The translations under genes were made by a program, and so were the position numbers. From Streptomyces pactum (GTDB taxonomy: Bacteria > Actinomycetota > Actinomycetes > Streptomycetales > Streptomycetaceae), in NCBI RefSeq assembly GCF_016031615.1, contig NZ_JACYXC010000001.1:1922001-1986000 (forward strand): a stretch of 64,000 nucleotides of DNA, in the 5' to 3' direction. The notes below the pieces were generated by a model. That model saw only the letters and a program-made list of their open reading frames with translations, did not search any database and was not told the DNA's origin. Below, one piece after another: positions 9,132-20,300 of this stretch; position 1 is the stretch's first letter, and each line of letters starts with the position of its first letter.

Positions 9132-10969
9132 GCACCTCCGGCGACGGCCGCCCCGGCGGCCCGGTCCCGACCCCGGTCACCGGGTCGGGACCGGGCCCCG
9201 GGGCGCGCCCGGGCCCCGGCATCGGCTCGGGACCCGGGGCGGGCTCGGGGCTCGGTACGCGTCCGGGCGCCGGGACCGGCTCGGACCTCCGCGTGGATAC
9301 CGACGACGCGGGCGGGTCGGGTCCCGGGACGGACGTGGGCCCCGGGAACGGGTCGAGCAGCGGAGACGGCTTCGGCTCCGGGGCAGACTCGAACTGCCAG
9401 GCCGCGCCGGGGCCCGGTGCCGGCGCGGACCCCGGAGCGGGGACCAGCCCCGGCGCGGGCCCGGGCCGCGCGGCCGGGCCGGGTCCCACGACAGCTCCCG
9501 GCCCCGCGGCCGGCTCGGGCTCCGGGGCGACGGACACGGCCCGCCCGGCCGGGACGGGCCGCGCCGGGAAGAGGCCTGCGCGGGTGCCGTTCCCGACCAT
9601 CGACGAGATCTCGCGGCACTTCCTCCGGGACGACGAACCGGAGACCGTCCACGTCGAGGTGCACCTGCCCGGGCAGCCGGACCCCGAGCGGCTGCGGGAC
9701 GCCTTCCACGCGGCGCTGCGCGCCCACCCCCGGACCCTGGTGCGGCAGGCGCCCGGCACCTGGTGGCGGCGGAGGTACGAGTGGGAGCTGGCCGACGGAC
9801 CGGACCTGGACCCGGTGGCCTTCCCGGCCCCGGCCGCGGACGCGCTCGCCCGGGCGCGGGCACGCTCGCTGGCCCGGTGCCCACCGCTGGACGCGGCTCC
9901 ACCGGTCCGGCTGGAGCGGGTGGTCACCCCCGGAGAGCCGGGCTGTGTCCTGGTGCTGACGGCCCATCACACGGCACTGGACGCCCAGTCCTGCATGCGC
10001 GTCCTGGCCACCACCGCCACCCTGTACGGCGGTGCGGACAACCCCGCGGCGCCGCCGCCGGTCCGCGCGGCGGGCGGCGGCCCGGCCGCCCCGGCCCGGC
10101 CGGCACCCGGCGCCCTGGCCGGCCTCCGGGACGCCCTCACCCCGTCGGCCCGCTTCGCGCCCGACACCCGGACGCCGGGCGCGGGGGGCAACGGCATGGT
10201 GCTGCTGGACCTGCCGGTCCCGGCGCGGTGGCCCCGCCCGGCGGACGGTTCGGCCCGGCCCACCGTCAACGACCAGCTGCTGGTGGCGGTCCGGCTGACC
10301 GCCGCCCGCTGGAACCTGCGGCACGGCCGTCCGCCGGCCCCGGTCCGGGTGACCATGCCGGTCGACGACCGGACGCGTGCCGCCCGGATGGCCATCGGCA
10401 ACGGCACCCGGCTGGTGGACGTGGACTTCGCCGAGCTGGAGCGGACGGAGCCGGGCCCGGCGGCCGACCGCCCGGACCCGGCGGCGGTGGCCCGTCTGGT
10501 GCACCGCACCGCCGCGCTGACCCGGGTGCTCAAGGCCACCCCGGCCGCCCCCATGCGGGCCGCCGGCACCGTGCTCACCGCTCCGGTGCTGCCGGTGGGG
10601 GCGCGCGCGGTACTGGCCCGGGCGGTCCGGCGGGCGGCCGGACCGTGGACCTCGACCACGCTGCTGAGCAACCTCGGCCGGATCGCCTTCCCCCTGGACT
10701 TCGCGGACGCGGGCCGGGCCACCGCGGTGTGGTTCTCGGCCCCCGCCCGCATGCCGCGCGGGCTCGCCCTCACCTGCGCGTCCACCGCCGGCCGGCTCCA
10801 CGTGGCGCTGCGCTGGTCCCGGGCGCTGCTGGACGACGCGGGCGGCGCCGCGCTGGCGGACCTGTTCACCCGTTCGCTCGCGCTCACCTCGCCGGCCGGC
10901 CCGGACGCCGGACCGCCGCCGGGGCCGGGCGCGACGGACCCCGTACCCCCCACGGGTGGAGGAACATGA
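9128..10969 (+). CDS. Stand-alone condensation-type acyltransferase
   Basis: 613 residues. About 155 N-terminal residues are low complexity (Gly/Pro/Ser/Asp). The rest has the fold signature of NRPS condensation/PapA-type enzymes: the active-site HHTALDA near residue 279 (HHxxxDA), a donor-side strand near VRVTMPVDDRTR, and TTLLSNLGRIAFPLDF towards the end. There is no adenylation or carrier domain. PapA-like proteins acylate hydroxyls on sugars or lipids, so O-acylation of the glycan made by this locus is the best guess; the acyl donor is unknown. It is coupled on both sides by ATGA overlaps (9128 and 10966). Confidence 0.75.
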   Translation: MSTSGDGRPGGPVPTPVTGSGPGPGARPGPGIGSGPGAGSGLGTRPGAGTGSDLRVDTDDAGGSGPGTDVGPGNGSSSGDGFGSGADSNCQAAPGPGAGADPGAGTSPGAGPGRAAGPGPTTAPGPAAGSGSGATDTARPAGTGRAGKRPARVPFPTIDEISRHFLRDDEPETVHVEVHLPGQPDPERLRDAFHAALRAHPRTLVRQAPGTWWRRRYEWELADGPDLDPVAFPAPAADALARARARSLARCPPLDAAPPVRLERVVTPGEPGCVLVLTAHHTALDAQSCMRVLATTATLYGGADNPAAPPPVRAAGGGPAAPARPAPGALAGLRDALTPSARFAPDTRTPGAGGNGMVLLDLPVPARWPRPADGSARPTVNDQLLVAVRLTAARWNLRHGRPPAPVRVTMPVDDRTRAARMAIGNGTRLVDVDFAELERTEPGPAADRPDPAAVARLVHRTAALTRVLKATPAAPMRAAGTVLTAPVLPVGARAVLARAVRRAAGPWTSTTLLSNLGRIAFPLDFADAGRATAVWFSAPARMPRGLALTCASTAGRLHVALRWSRALLDDAGGAALADLFTRSLALTSPAGPDAGPPPGPGATDPVPPTGGGT

Positions 10970-12137
10970 CCACCGGACACCCCACCGGAGCGGCCGGCGC
11001 GGAGACCGCCCCGCACCGCACCACCCCCGCGCCCCCACGGCCACCCCCGCCCCGGCCCCCGGAACACCCTCCCCGGCCCGGCCGGCGGGAGTCCCAGGGA
11101 CCACCGGCCCGACCGACGCGACCGACGCGACCGACGCGACCGGCAGCCGCCGTACCCGCGCCGACCGCCCGCCCTCGCCGCGGGCCCCGCGGTACCCGCG
11201 CCGGGCGCCGCCGCGTCGGACCGCGGGCCGGCCGGCGCCACCTCCGCCACCGCGCGGCCGGGCCCCGGGACGGTCCGGACCCCCGAGGGCAGCAACACCC
11301 GCCGAGGCCGCACCAGCCGTGCCCCCGACCGGTCGCCCGGCCGGCACCGCCGCCCCCGGCACCACGGCCGTACCCCCGACCGCCGCCCCGGACGGCACGG
11401 CCGGTGGGTCGTCCGCCGCCGGGGCCGGGCTGCGGGGGTTCTACGAGAACCCCGCGGTGCCGGTCGCCTCGGGCGCCGAACGCAGCCGCCGCCAGGCCCG
11501 GATGCTCGCCCGGGCGCTGGGCCCGGCGCACCCCGGCGCCCCGGCGACGGTGCTGGACGTCGGCTGCGGGGACGGTTCGGCCATGGCCCTCGCGCTGCCG
11601 CTGCTCCGCGGCCACCGGGTGGTCGGCGTGGACTGGTCGCGGGACGCGCTGCGCCGGGCCGCGACGCGGCTGCCGGCCGTGGTGCGCGGCGACATCTCCG
11701 GCGGCGGACTGCCGTTCGCCTCCGGCAGCGCCGACGCGGTGGTGTTCGGCGAGGTGATCGAGCACCTGGTGGACCCGGACGCGGCGCTGGACGAGCTGCG
11801 CCGGGTGCTGCGGCCCGGCGGCCACCTGCTGCTGTCCACCCCGAACCTGGCGGCCTGGTACAACCGCGGGCTGCTGCTCGCCGGGGTGCAGCCGGTGTTC
11901 TCCGAGGTGAGCCTGCGCGGGGTGCACGGCCGCCCGGGCGAACAGGTGGTGGGGCACCTGCGGCTGTGCACCGCGCGGGCGCTCCGCTCCCTCCTCACCG
12001 CCTCGGGGTTCGAGGTGGTCCGTACCGCCGGCGCGCCGTTCCACGGGGTGCCGCGTCCGCTGCGCGCCCTGGACCGGGCCGCCTGCCGGCTGCCGTCGCT
12101 CGCCTCCATCCTGCTGGTCCACGCGAGGCGGGTGTAG
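10956..12137 (+). CDS. Class I SAM-dependent methyltransferase; 5' end probably frameshifted
   Basis: The catalytic domain is clear from about 11430 on: LRGFYENPAVPVAS, SAM motif VLDVGCGDGSA, VVFGEVIEHLVDP and LRRVLRPGGHLLLSTPN. In this frame the only upstream start is GTG 10956, which has no good ribosome site. The strong site GGTGGAGGAAC precedes ATG 10966, which also forms the usual ATGA overlap with the upstream stop but opens a different frame. The two frames connect naturally if one C is missing from the C5 run at 11032-11036, so the true start is probably 10966. The segment 10966-11430 is Pro/Ala/Thr-rich. The substrate is unknown, probably a sugar or lipid of this locus. Confidence 0.7.
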   Translation: MEEHDHRTPHRSGRRGDRPAPHHPRAPTATPAPAPGTPSPARPAGVPGTTGPTDATDATDATGSRRTRADRPPSPRAPRYPRRAPPRRTAGRPAPPPPPRGRAPGRSGPPRAATPAEAAPAVPPTGRPAGTAAPGTTAVPPTAAPDGTAGGSSAAGAGLRGFYENPAVPVASGAERSRRQARMLARALGPAHPGAPATVLDVGCGDGSAMALALPLLRGHRVVGVDWSRDALRRAATRLPAVVRGDISGGGLPFASGSADAVVFGEVIEHLVDPDAALDELRRVLRPGGHLLLSTPNLAAWYNRGLLLAGVQPVFSEVSLRGVHGRPGEQVVGHLRLCTARALRSLLTASGFEVVRTAGAPFHGVPRPLRALDRAACRLPSLASILLVHARRV

Positions 12138-12140
12138 GCG

Positions 12141-13238
12141 GTGCTCTGGGGTGTCGCGGGCGCCCTGCTGGCGAACGTCCTCTACAGCGCCGGTTTCGTG
12201 CTGGAGAAGCGGGCCCTGGCCCGGATGCCCCCGCTGCGCGCCACCAGTCCGGCGCGGCTGCTGCGGCACGTCCTGGGCAGTCCGCTGTGGCTGGGCGGCG
12301 CGGTCGCGCTGGCGCTGGGGTTCGGCGCCCAGCTGCTGGTGTACCGGAAGCTGCCGATCGCCGCCGCCCAGGGCCTGTTCGTCTCCGGGCTGGTGCTGCT
12401 GGTGGTGCTCTCCTCGGTGGTGCTGGGCGAACGGATCGGCGCCCGGGAGCGGCGCGGGGTGGCGCTGATCCTGGTGTCCCTGGCGATGGTGGTCGCCTCG
12501 CTGCGCGGCGGGGAGGACATCGGCCGGACGGCGCCCACCGGCGTGCTGCTGGCGGTGTGCGGGCCCTCGCTGGCCGCCGCGCTGGGGGTGTACGCGGCGG
12601 CGGAGCGCCGGGCCGCGCGGCGGCACCGGCTGCCCACCGCGGGGGTGGCGTACGGCGTGGCCATCGGCCTGCTGTACGGGGTGAGTTCGCTGGCCATCAA
12701 GGGGGTGTCGGGGCTGCTGGGGGACGGCGGCCCGACATCGCCGCCCGCCGCGCTGGCGGCGTCCCCGTACCCGTACCTGCTGCTGGTCACCGGCGCCACC
12801 GGGCTGGTGCTGTCCCAGGCCGCGCTCCAGCGCTGCCGGGCCTCGCTGCTGGTGCCGGTGTGCACCACGGTCACCTGTGTCTTCACCGTCGTCTGCGGCA
12901 CCGCGGTGTTCGGTGAGCCGCTGCCCGCGGACCCGGTACGGCTGGCCCTGCGGCTGGGCGGCACCGCGCTGGCGGTCGGCGTGCTGCTCACCCTGCCCCG
13001 CCACGAGGAGGAGACCGGGCCGCCCGGCTCCACCGGCCCGGCTCCGGGTCCGTACGCCCGGGAACCCGCCCCTCACGCCCCGGGCGCCGGGGACACCGGC
13101 GCGGGCGCCGGGGACACCGGCGCGGGCGGCCCGCTGCCGGCCCGTCGTCCGCTGTCCCCCGCGCACACCCTGGGCGCGGCCTCCCCGGGGCCGCCCGGCC
13201 CTGCCCCCGTCGCCCCGCGACTCCTCGGAGCCTCCTGA
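12141..13238 (+). CDS. DMT/EamA-type membrane protein
   Basis: 365 residues from GTG 12141, three bases after the methyltransferase stop. Residues 1-~295 form about nine to ten hydrophobic helices, beginning GVAGALLANVLYSAGFVLEKRAL. They include the conserved helix LPIAAAQGLFVSGLVLLVVL followed by LGERI, typical of drug/metabolite-transporter and NIPA-like families. The last ~70 residues are a Pro/Gly-rich cytoplasmic tail with short GAGDTGAG repeats. Its position at the end of an envelope-glycan locus suggests movement of a lipid-linked or small precursor across the membrane, but the substrate is unknown. Confidence 0.75.
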   Translation: MLWGVAGALLANVLYSAGFVLEKRALARMPPLRATSPARLLRHVLGSPLWLGGAVALALGFGAQLLVYRKLPIAAAQGLFVSGLVLLVVLSSVVLGERIGARERRGVALILVSLAMVVASLRGGEDIGRTAPTGVLLAVCGPSLAAALGVYAAAERRAARRHRLPTAGVAYGVAIGLLYGVSSLAIKGVSGLLGDGGPTSPPAALAASPYPYLLLVTGATGLVLSQAALQRCRASLLVPVCTTVTCVFTVVCGTAVFGEPLPADPVRLALRLGGTALAVGVLLTLPRHEEETGPPGSTGPAPGPYAREPAPHAPGAGDTGAGAGDTGAGGPLPARRPLSPAHTLGAASPGPPGPAPVAPRLLGAS

Positions 13239-13343
13239 GCCCGCGTCCGCCGCCCGCGCCGAGGGGCCGGCCCGCCACGCCGTCCCCGGCTCCCCCGCCC
13301 CGCCCCGAACTTCCCCCGCCCCCCGACCGTGAAGGACGCCGCC

Positions 13344-13589
13344 ATGAACCCCGACGACCCGCTGCTGAGGATCCTCGCCTGCCCGCTGGACAAGGGGCCG
13401 CTGCTCCTGATCCCGCCGGGGGACGCGCTCTACAACCCCCGTCTGCGGCTGCGGTATCCGGTGCTGGAGGGCGTTCCGCGGCTGCTGCCGTCCTCCGGGG
13501 AGCGGGTCGGTGCCGAGGAGCACCGGCGGCTGCTGGAGCGGGCGGGCGGCGGGGCCGGCCCGGACGCCGGGCCCGGGGTGCGCCGGTAG
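13344..13589 (+). CDS. Trm112-like small protein
   Basis: 81 residues from ATG 13344 (AAGGA about 9 bases upstream; a GTG at 13329 is less likely). The core LLRILACPLDKGPLLLIP and RLRYPVLEGVPRLLP matches the Trm112/UPF0434 fold. Only one of the usual zinc-binding cysteines is present (ACP), as in many bacterial members. Trm112-type proteins bind and activate SAM-dependent methyltransferases. Two such enzymes are encoded in the same locus, so a partner role is plausible but inferred. Confidence 0.75.
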   Translation: MNPDDPLLRILACPLDKGPLLLIPPGDALYNPRLRLRYPVLEGVPRLLPSSGERVGAEEHRRLLERAGGGAGPDAGPGVRR

Positions 13590-14314
13590 GGTGGACGCTC
13601 CCCGCCGCCGGCCGGCGGCACACCGCCCCGTCCCGGGCAGCGGGTTATCCACCCCTCGGACATCGAAACATGCCGGGTCGGCTCACCCAGCGCGACATCG
13701 TGGTGACGGTGGGATGAACCGGCGGCCCGATCAGGGACCCCAAAAGGGGACGACACCCACCAACCGGCGCATTCCGCTTCGCCCGAGAGGGAGTCTATCT
13801 CCTCATTGAACGGAATGCCCTTTTTCCGCTGCACCATTGACGCGGTTCTCTTCTCGGTGTGCAATCTCGCCAGCTTGTTTCTGCGAAAGATCCGCACCCC
13901 GCGCAGGCGCGTCCCGGCCCGGAGATGAACCGGACCGACCGGCGGCGGAGCGGCTCCGACGCGCATTCCATGTTCGCCAGATCGTTGTATTGCACAACTT
14001 CAAGCGGCCAGAACGCATACGCCCCACCGGGCGGAGCGCTGCCGACAGGGGGGTGAAGGATGCCGGAAAACAGAGACGCGACGCATTCCTTACCGTCGAT
14101 TGTTCACACTCCCGTCCTTCCGAAGACATCCCCACCCTTTTTCATTCGAACGCGGCGGACTGCTTCCAGCCAGCGGTCCGCCGCGATCGTGTGCCGCCCG
14201 GACGGGCGCGGGACCCACCGGTAGAAAAAACGGGAAAAGGTCCGCCCGCCGGACATGACGGGGGTGGTCCGTGGCATGCGTGAAGACTTTTGGCACTGAT
14301 TCCGGAGCGAGACG
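13590..14314. other. Gene-free leader region upstream of the PKS/NRPS cluster
   Basis: About 725 bases without a convincing gene. Base composition is clearly less GC-rich than the neighbours between about 13790 and 14314, with AT-richer tracts such as cctttttccg, gaaaaaacgg and ccctttttcattcg. It contains a palindrome, GTTGT-attgc-ACAAC (13984-13998). A possible promoter, TTGCAC (13990-13995) with GCATAC (14015-14020), has a long 19-base spacer. Several open frames exist but none has normal codon use or a recognisable product. It is the likely control region for the whole biosynthetic operon. Confidence 0.5.
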
Positions 14315-17300
14315 TTGCGCATTCATGAAGAAGACGCCGATTCGACACCATCGAGCGGCACATTCGAGCCACCGTACGCTTCCGGTACCGATGACGAGAC
14401 GCTTGTCGGGCATTTCCGTACCGTTTTCCAGACGCATCCCGAAAAGGTGCTGTACCGCTTCCTGGCGAATGCCGACGGGGCTCCGTCGGAGCTCACCGGG
14501 CGGGCGCTGGACGTTCGCGCGCGGGCCATTGCGGCGACGCTCGGGCGGCGGGTCGCGCCGGGTGACCGGGCGCTGATCGTCTGCCCGCCGGGGCTCGACT
14601 ACCTCGCGTCCTTCCTGGGCTGCCTCTACGCGCGGGTCATCGCCGTCCCGGTGTACCCGCCGGACCCGCTGCTGATGAAGCGGACCCTGCCCCGGCTGGC
14701 CGGGGTGGTGGCCGACGCCCGGCCGGCCGCCGTGCTGGCCACCGAGGAGATCGCCGCCTCGGCCGGGGAGTTCGCCCGGCACGCGCCCGGCCTGGAGGGC
14801 CTGGACTGGCTCGCGGTGGACCGGATCGAGGACGCCGCCGCGGACGGCTGGCGGGACCCGGCCGCGCGGCCCGCGGACCCCGCGTTCCTCCAGTACACCT
14901 CCGGCTCCACCGGGCGGCCCAAGGGCGTGGTGGTCGGCCACGGCAACCTGGTGCACAACCTGCGGTGCATCAACGACCGGCTGTACGGGCGGGAGCCGGA
15001 CAACCACATGGTCACCTGGCTGCCGCCGTACCACGACATGGGGCTGATCGGCGGTCTGCTGGCCCCCGCCTTCGGGGCGTTCCCGACCACCTTCATGTCA
15101 CCGGTCGCCTTCCTCAAGCAGCCGCTGCGCTGGCTGCGCGCGATCTCCGAGTACCGGGCGACCATCAGCGGCGCCCCCAACTTCGCGTACGACCTGTGCG
15201 TGGAGCGGATCTCCGAGGCCGAGCGCCGCGAACTGGACCTGAGCGGCTGGCGGGTGGCGTTCAGCGGCGCCGAACCGGTGCGCGCCGAGACCCTCGACCG
15301 GTTCACCCGCGCCTTCGCCCCCAGCGGTTTCGGCCGCTCGGCGTTCCTGCCCTGCTACGGGCTGGCCGAGGGCACCCTGTGCGTCTCGGCCGGCAGCCGC
15401 ACCGCGGAACCGGTGCTGCGCGAGCTGGCGGCGGATGCGCTGGCCGGCCACCGCGCCGAGGCCGCCACCGGCGACGGGCCCGTCCGCACCTCGGTGGGGT
15501 GCGGCTGGTCGGTGGACGACCAGCGGATCGAGATCGTGGACCCGCGGACCCGGACCCGGGTGCCGGCCGGCACCATCGGTGAGATCTGGGTGGCCGGCCC
15601 GAGCGTGGCGCAGGGCTACTGGGAACGCCCCGAGGAGAGCGCGGAGGTCTTCGCGGCCCAGCTGGCGGACTCCGCGGAGGGTCCGTTCCTGCGCACCGGG
15701 GACCTGGGCTTCCTCGACGGCACCGAACTGCACGTCACCGGGCGGGCCAAGGACCTGATCATCGTGGCCGGCCGCAACCACTACCCGCAGGACATCGAGC
15801 GGACCGTGGAGGAGTGTGACCCGCTGCTGCGCCCCGGCAACGGGGTGGCCTGCGCCTACGACGCGGACGGCGAGGAGCGGCTGGTGGTCCTCCAGGAGGT
15901 CACCGGACGGCCGGAGCCGGCGGTGGCCGCGGGGATCTTCGACGCGGTCCGGGCACGGCTGGCCGAGGAGCACGGGCTGCGTCCGCACCACATCGTGCTG
16001 CTGCGCCGGGGCAGCATCCCCAAGACCTCCAGCGGCAAGCTCCAGCGGTCCGCCGCGCTCGCCGCCTTCCTCGCCGGCGACCTCAAGCGGCTGGCCTCCT
16101 GGGACGCCCCGGCGGCCGGCGGGACGGCGGCCTCCGGAACCACCGGAGCCGGCACCGGCACCGCGGACCCCGCCGCCGGCCCCCGGACGGACGCCGGCCC
16201 GGACACCGCCGGCCCGGACCCCGCCGGCCCGGTTCCCGCCGCGGCCCCGGACGGGCACGCGGCCACGGCCCCCGCCGCGCGGGCCGCCGCGCCCGCCGGT
16301 GACCCGGCGGCCCGGGCGGAGCTGGAGGAGTGGCTGGCCGGCCGGCTGGCCGACCGGCTCGGCATGCCCGCCGCCGAGGTGGACACCCGCCGCCCGCTGG
16401 CCGGCTACGGGCTGCGCTCGGTGGACCTGATCGGACTGGTGGGCGAGGTGGAGCAGCGGCTGGGCCGGCCGGTGCCCACCACCGCGGTCTGGGAGTACCC
16501 CACCGTCGAGGCGCTCGCCGGCCACCTGACCGACCCGGCCGGCACCGGCCCGGCCGGCCCGGCGGGCGGACCGTCCGGCGAACCGGCCGAAGGCGCCGGG
16601 GCCGGACCACGGGACCCGGAGGACGACCTGGTCGCGGTGGTGGGGATCGGCTGCCGCTTCCCGGGCGGCGCGGACGGCCCCGAGGCGTTCTGGCGGCTGC
16701 TGACCGAGGGCCGGGACGCGGTCACCGAGGTGCCCGAGGACCGCTGGCGGGCCGCCGACCACTTCGACGAGGACCCGTCCGTACCGGGGAAGACCACCAC
16801 CGCCTGGGGCGGGTTCGTGGACGGCGTGGACCGGTTCGACCCGCACTTCTTCGGCATCTCCGGGCACGAGGCGAGCCGGATGGACCCGCAGCAGCGGCTG
16901 ATGGCCGAGGTGGCCTGGGAGGCGCTGGAGGACGCCGGGGTGGCGGCCGAGGAACTGGCCGGCTCCGCCACCGGGGTCTTCGTGGGCATCGCCACCAGCG
17001 ACTACCTCCAGGAGCAGTTCCGGGACCTGACCGGGATCGACGCCTACTCCGGCACCGGCAACGCCTTCAGCATCGCCGCCAACCGGCTGTCGTACCTGTT
17101 CGACCTGCGCGGGCCGAGCATGGCCGTGGACACCGCCTGCTCCTCCTCCCTGGTCGCGGTGCACACCGCCGTCCGCAGCCTGGCGCGCGGCGACTGCACG
17201 ATGGCGATCGCCGGCGGGGTGAACGTCATCCTCTCCCCCGCCCTCGCCGTCAACTTCAGCAAGGCCGGGGCGATGGCCGCGGACGGGCGGTGCAAGCCCT

Positions 17301-20300
17301 TCGACTCCCGCGCCGACGGCTACGTGCGCGCCGAGGGCGCCGGCGCGGTCGTCCTCAAGCCGCTGCGCCGCGCGCTCGCCGACCGGGACACCGTCTACTG
17401 CGTGATCCGTGGCGGCGCGGTCAACCAGGACGGCCGCAGCAACGGCATCATGGCGCCCAACCCGCAGGCCCAGGAGGCGGTGCTGCGCGCCGCCTACGCC
17501 GACGCCGGGGTCCGGCCGGAGCGGGTGGACTACGTGGAGGCGCACGGCACCGGCACCCTGCTCGGCGACCCGATCGAGGCGAAGGCGCTCGCCGCCGTGG
17601 TCGGCGACGGCCGGGAGCCGGACCGGCCCTGCCTGATCGGCTCGGTCAAGTCCAACCTGGGCCACCTGGAGGCGGCGGCCGGCATCGCCGGGCTGATCAA
17701 GACGGCGCTGATGCTGCGCCACCGCACGGTGCCGCGCACCCTGCACTTCATCCGGCCCAACCCGCACATCCCGTTCGACGAACTCCCCCTGGAGGTCGCC
17801 GACCGGCAGCGCCGGTGGCCGGCGGCCGACCGTCCGGCACTGGCCGGCGTCAGCTCGTTCGGCTTCGGCGGCACCAACGCCCACCTGGTGGTCGAGGAGG
17901 CCCCCGCCGGCGCCGCCCCCGGGGCCGAAGCGGAAGCCGGCGGGCCGCACCTGCTGGCCGTATCCGCCCGTGACGAACAGGCGCTGCGCGAGCTGGCCGC
18001 CCGCTACGCGGGTCAACTGGAGGGCCCGGCGGGCCGGGCCGGCACGGCCCGGCTGTGCGCCGCGGCGGCGCTGCGCCGCACCCACCACGAGCACCGGCTG
18101 GCCTGCACCGGCGCGGACGCGGCGGAACTCGCCGCGGCGCTGCGGGCGTTCGGCGAGGACGCCGAGCGGCCCGGGCTGTCCGCCGGCCGCCGCCGGGTGG
18201 GCCGGCGGCCCCGCACGGTGTTCGTCTTCGCCGGCCAGGGGCCCCGCTGGTGGCCGCTCGCCGCGGACCTGCTCACCGCCGAGCCGGTGTTCCGCGAGGT
18301 GATCGAGGAGTGCGACCGGATCCTGTCCGGGCACACCGACTGGTCGCTGGGCGAGCAGCTCGCCGCCGACCGCGGCGCGTCGCGGCTGGCGGACCCGGCG
18401 GTCGGCCAGCCGGCGCTGATCGCCGTGCAGGTGGCGCTGGCGGCGGTGTGGCGCTCCCGGGGGGTGCTCCCGGACGCCGTGGTCGGCCACAGCGTCGGGG
18501 AGATCGCCGCCGCCCAGGTGGCCGGCGCCCTGAGCCTGCCGGACGCGCTGCGGGTGGCCCTGCACCGGGGCCGGGTGATCCGCTCCGGGAAGGGCAACGG
18601 CCGGATGGCGGTGGTCGGGGTGCCCGAGGAGCGGGCCCGGGAACTGCTCGCCGAGCGCGGCGTGGAGCGGGTGTGGGTGGCCGCCGGCAACGGCCCCGCC
18701 ACCACCGTGCTCTCCGGCGCCACCGGGCCGCTGGAGGAGCTGGCGGCGGCGCTCGACGCGGAGGGGCTGTTCTGCCGCGTCCTGGAGTCGGTGGACTTCG
18801 CCTCCCACTGCCCGCTGATGGATCCGCTGCGCGAGGACCTCGTCGGGGCGCTGGAGGGGCTGCGCCCGGGCCCGGCGGCGGTCCCGGTGTTCTCCACCGT
18901 CACCGCCGGGTTCGTGGCGGGCGAGCGGCTGGACGCCGGGTACTGGGGCGAGAACCTGCGCCGGCCGGTGCTCTTCGACCGGGCGGTGACCGCGCTCGCC
19001 GACGCCGGCCACGACGTGTTCGTGGAGATCTCCCCGCAGCAGATGCTGGGTGACGCGCTGACCGAGCGGCTGTCCCTGCAGGGCGCGCGGGGCGCGGTGG
19101 TGGCCTCGCTGCGCCGCGACGACCCGGGCCGCGCCGGGCTCCTGGGCGAGCTGGGCCGGCTGTACGCGGCCGGGTTCCCGGTGGACTGGAGCCTGCTGCA
19201 CGGCACCCGCACGGTGCCGATGGTGCCGTTGCCGTCCTACCCCTGGCAGCGGCAGCGGTACTGGCACGACGACGTCACCGGCCGCCGGCGCCGCCCGGAC
19301 CACCACGGGCACCCGCTGCTGGCGGACCGGCTGCGCTCGGCGACCGAGCCGGGCACCTGGCACTGGACCGCGGCCGTGGACCTTCACGGGTTCGGCTACC
19401 TGCGCGACCACCGGGTGGACGGCGCGGTGGTGCTGCCCGCCGCCCTGGTGCTGGACACCGCGCTCGCCGCCGTCCGGGCCACCGCCGGCGGCGGGGCCGC
19501 GCTGGAGGACGTGCGCTTCACCGGGCTGACCGTGGTGCGCGAGCGGGCCCAGGAGCCCACGCTCCAGCTGGTGCTCACCGGGGACGGCTCGGGTGCCGGG
19601 ACGTTCCGGCTGTTCAGCCGGGGCGGCGACGGCGGCCCGGAGGAGGCCTGGACCGAGGTCGCCACCGGCGGCTTCCGGACCCCGGACGGCGCCGGGGACG
19701 GTACGGCGGACGCCACGCACCGCACGGGGAGCGCCGCGGAAGCCGGAGAAGCCGGCACCGCCCTGGACGACTCCGGCGCCGCGCACCCCGGAGGGGCCGC
19801 AACCGCCGGTGAGGCGGACGCCGCAGCGGCCGGGACCGCCGGTGACGGCGCCGGCGCGGCCGGGGAGCTGGCGGCGGTCCGGGCCCGCTGCACCCGGGAG
19901 GTGGACCGGAGCGAGCACTACGCCGGGCTGCACCGGGCGGGGCTGGAGTACGGCCCGGCCTTCCAGGGCCTGGACGGGCTGTGGCGCGGGGAGCGGGAGG
20001 CGGTGGCGCGGCTGCGGGTCCCGGAGGACGTCGCCGCCGACCGGGACGCCTACGGCGTCCACCCGGCGCTGCTCGACGCCTGCCTCCAGGTGCTGGCGCA
20101 GGCGCTCGCCGCCGACCCGGACGCCGGGACGGCGATCCACCTGCCGGTCGGCGCGGGCGCGTTCCGCCTCACCACCGGCCGGGCGCGGCCGGTGTGGGCG
20201 CACGCCGACGTGACCGGCGCGGTGCGCGCCGGCGAGGAGATCACCGGCGGCCGGGTGGTGCTGTTCGGCGAGGACGGGCAGGAGCTGGGCCGGGTCGAGG

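Noticed and set aside
13737..13750. Hairpin CCCC-AAAA-GGGG as a terminator after the Trm112-like gene
   Set aside because: Only four paired bases on each side and no T-run; too weak to call.
13837..14283. 148-codon plus-strand frame in the cluster leader
   Set aside because: Codon use does not show the G/C third-position bias of real genes here, there is no ribosome site and no recognisable sequence.
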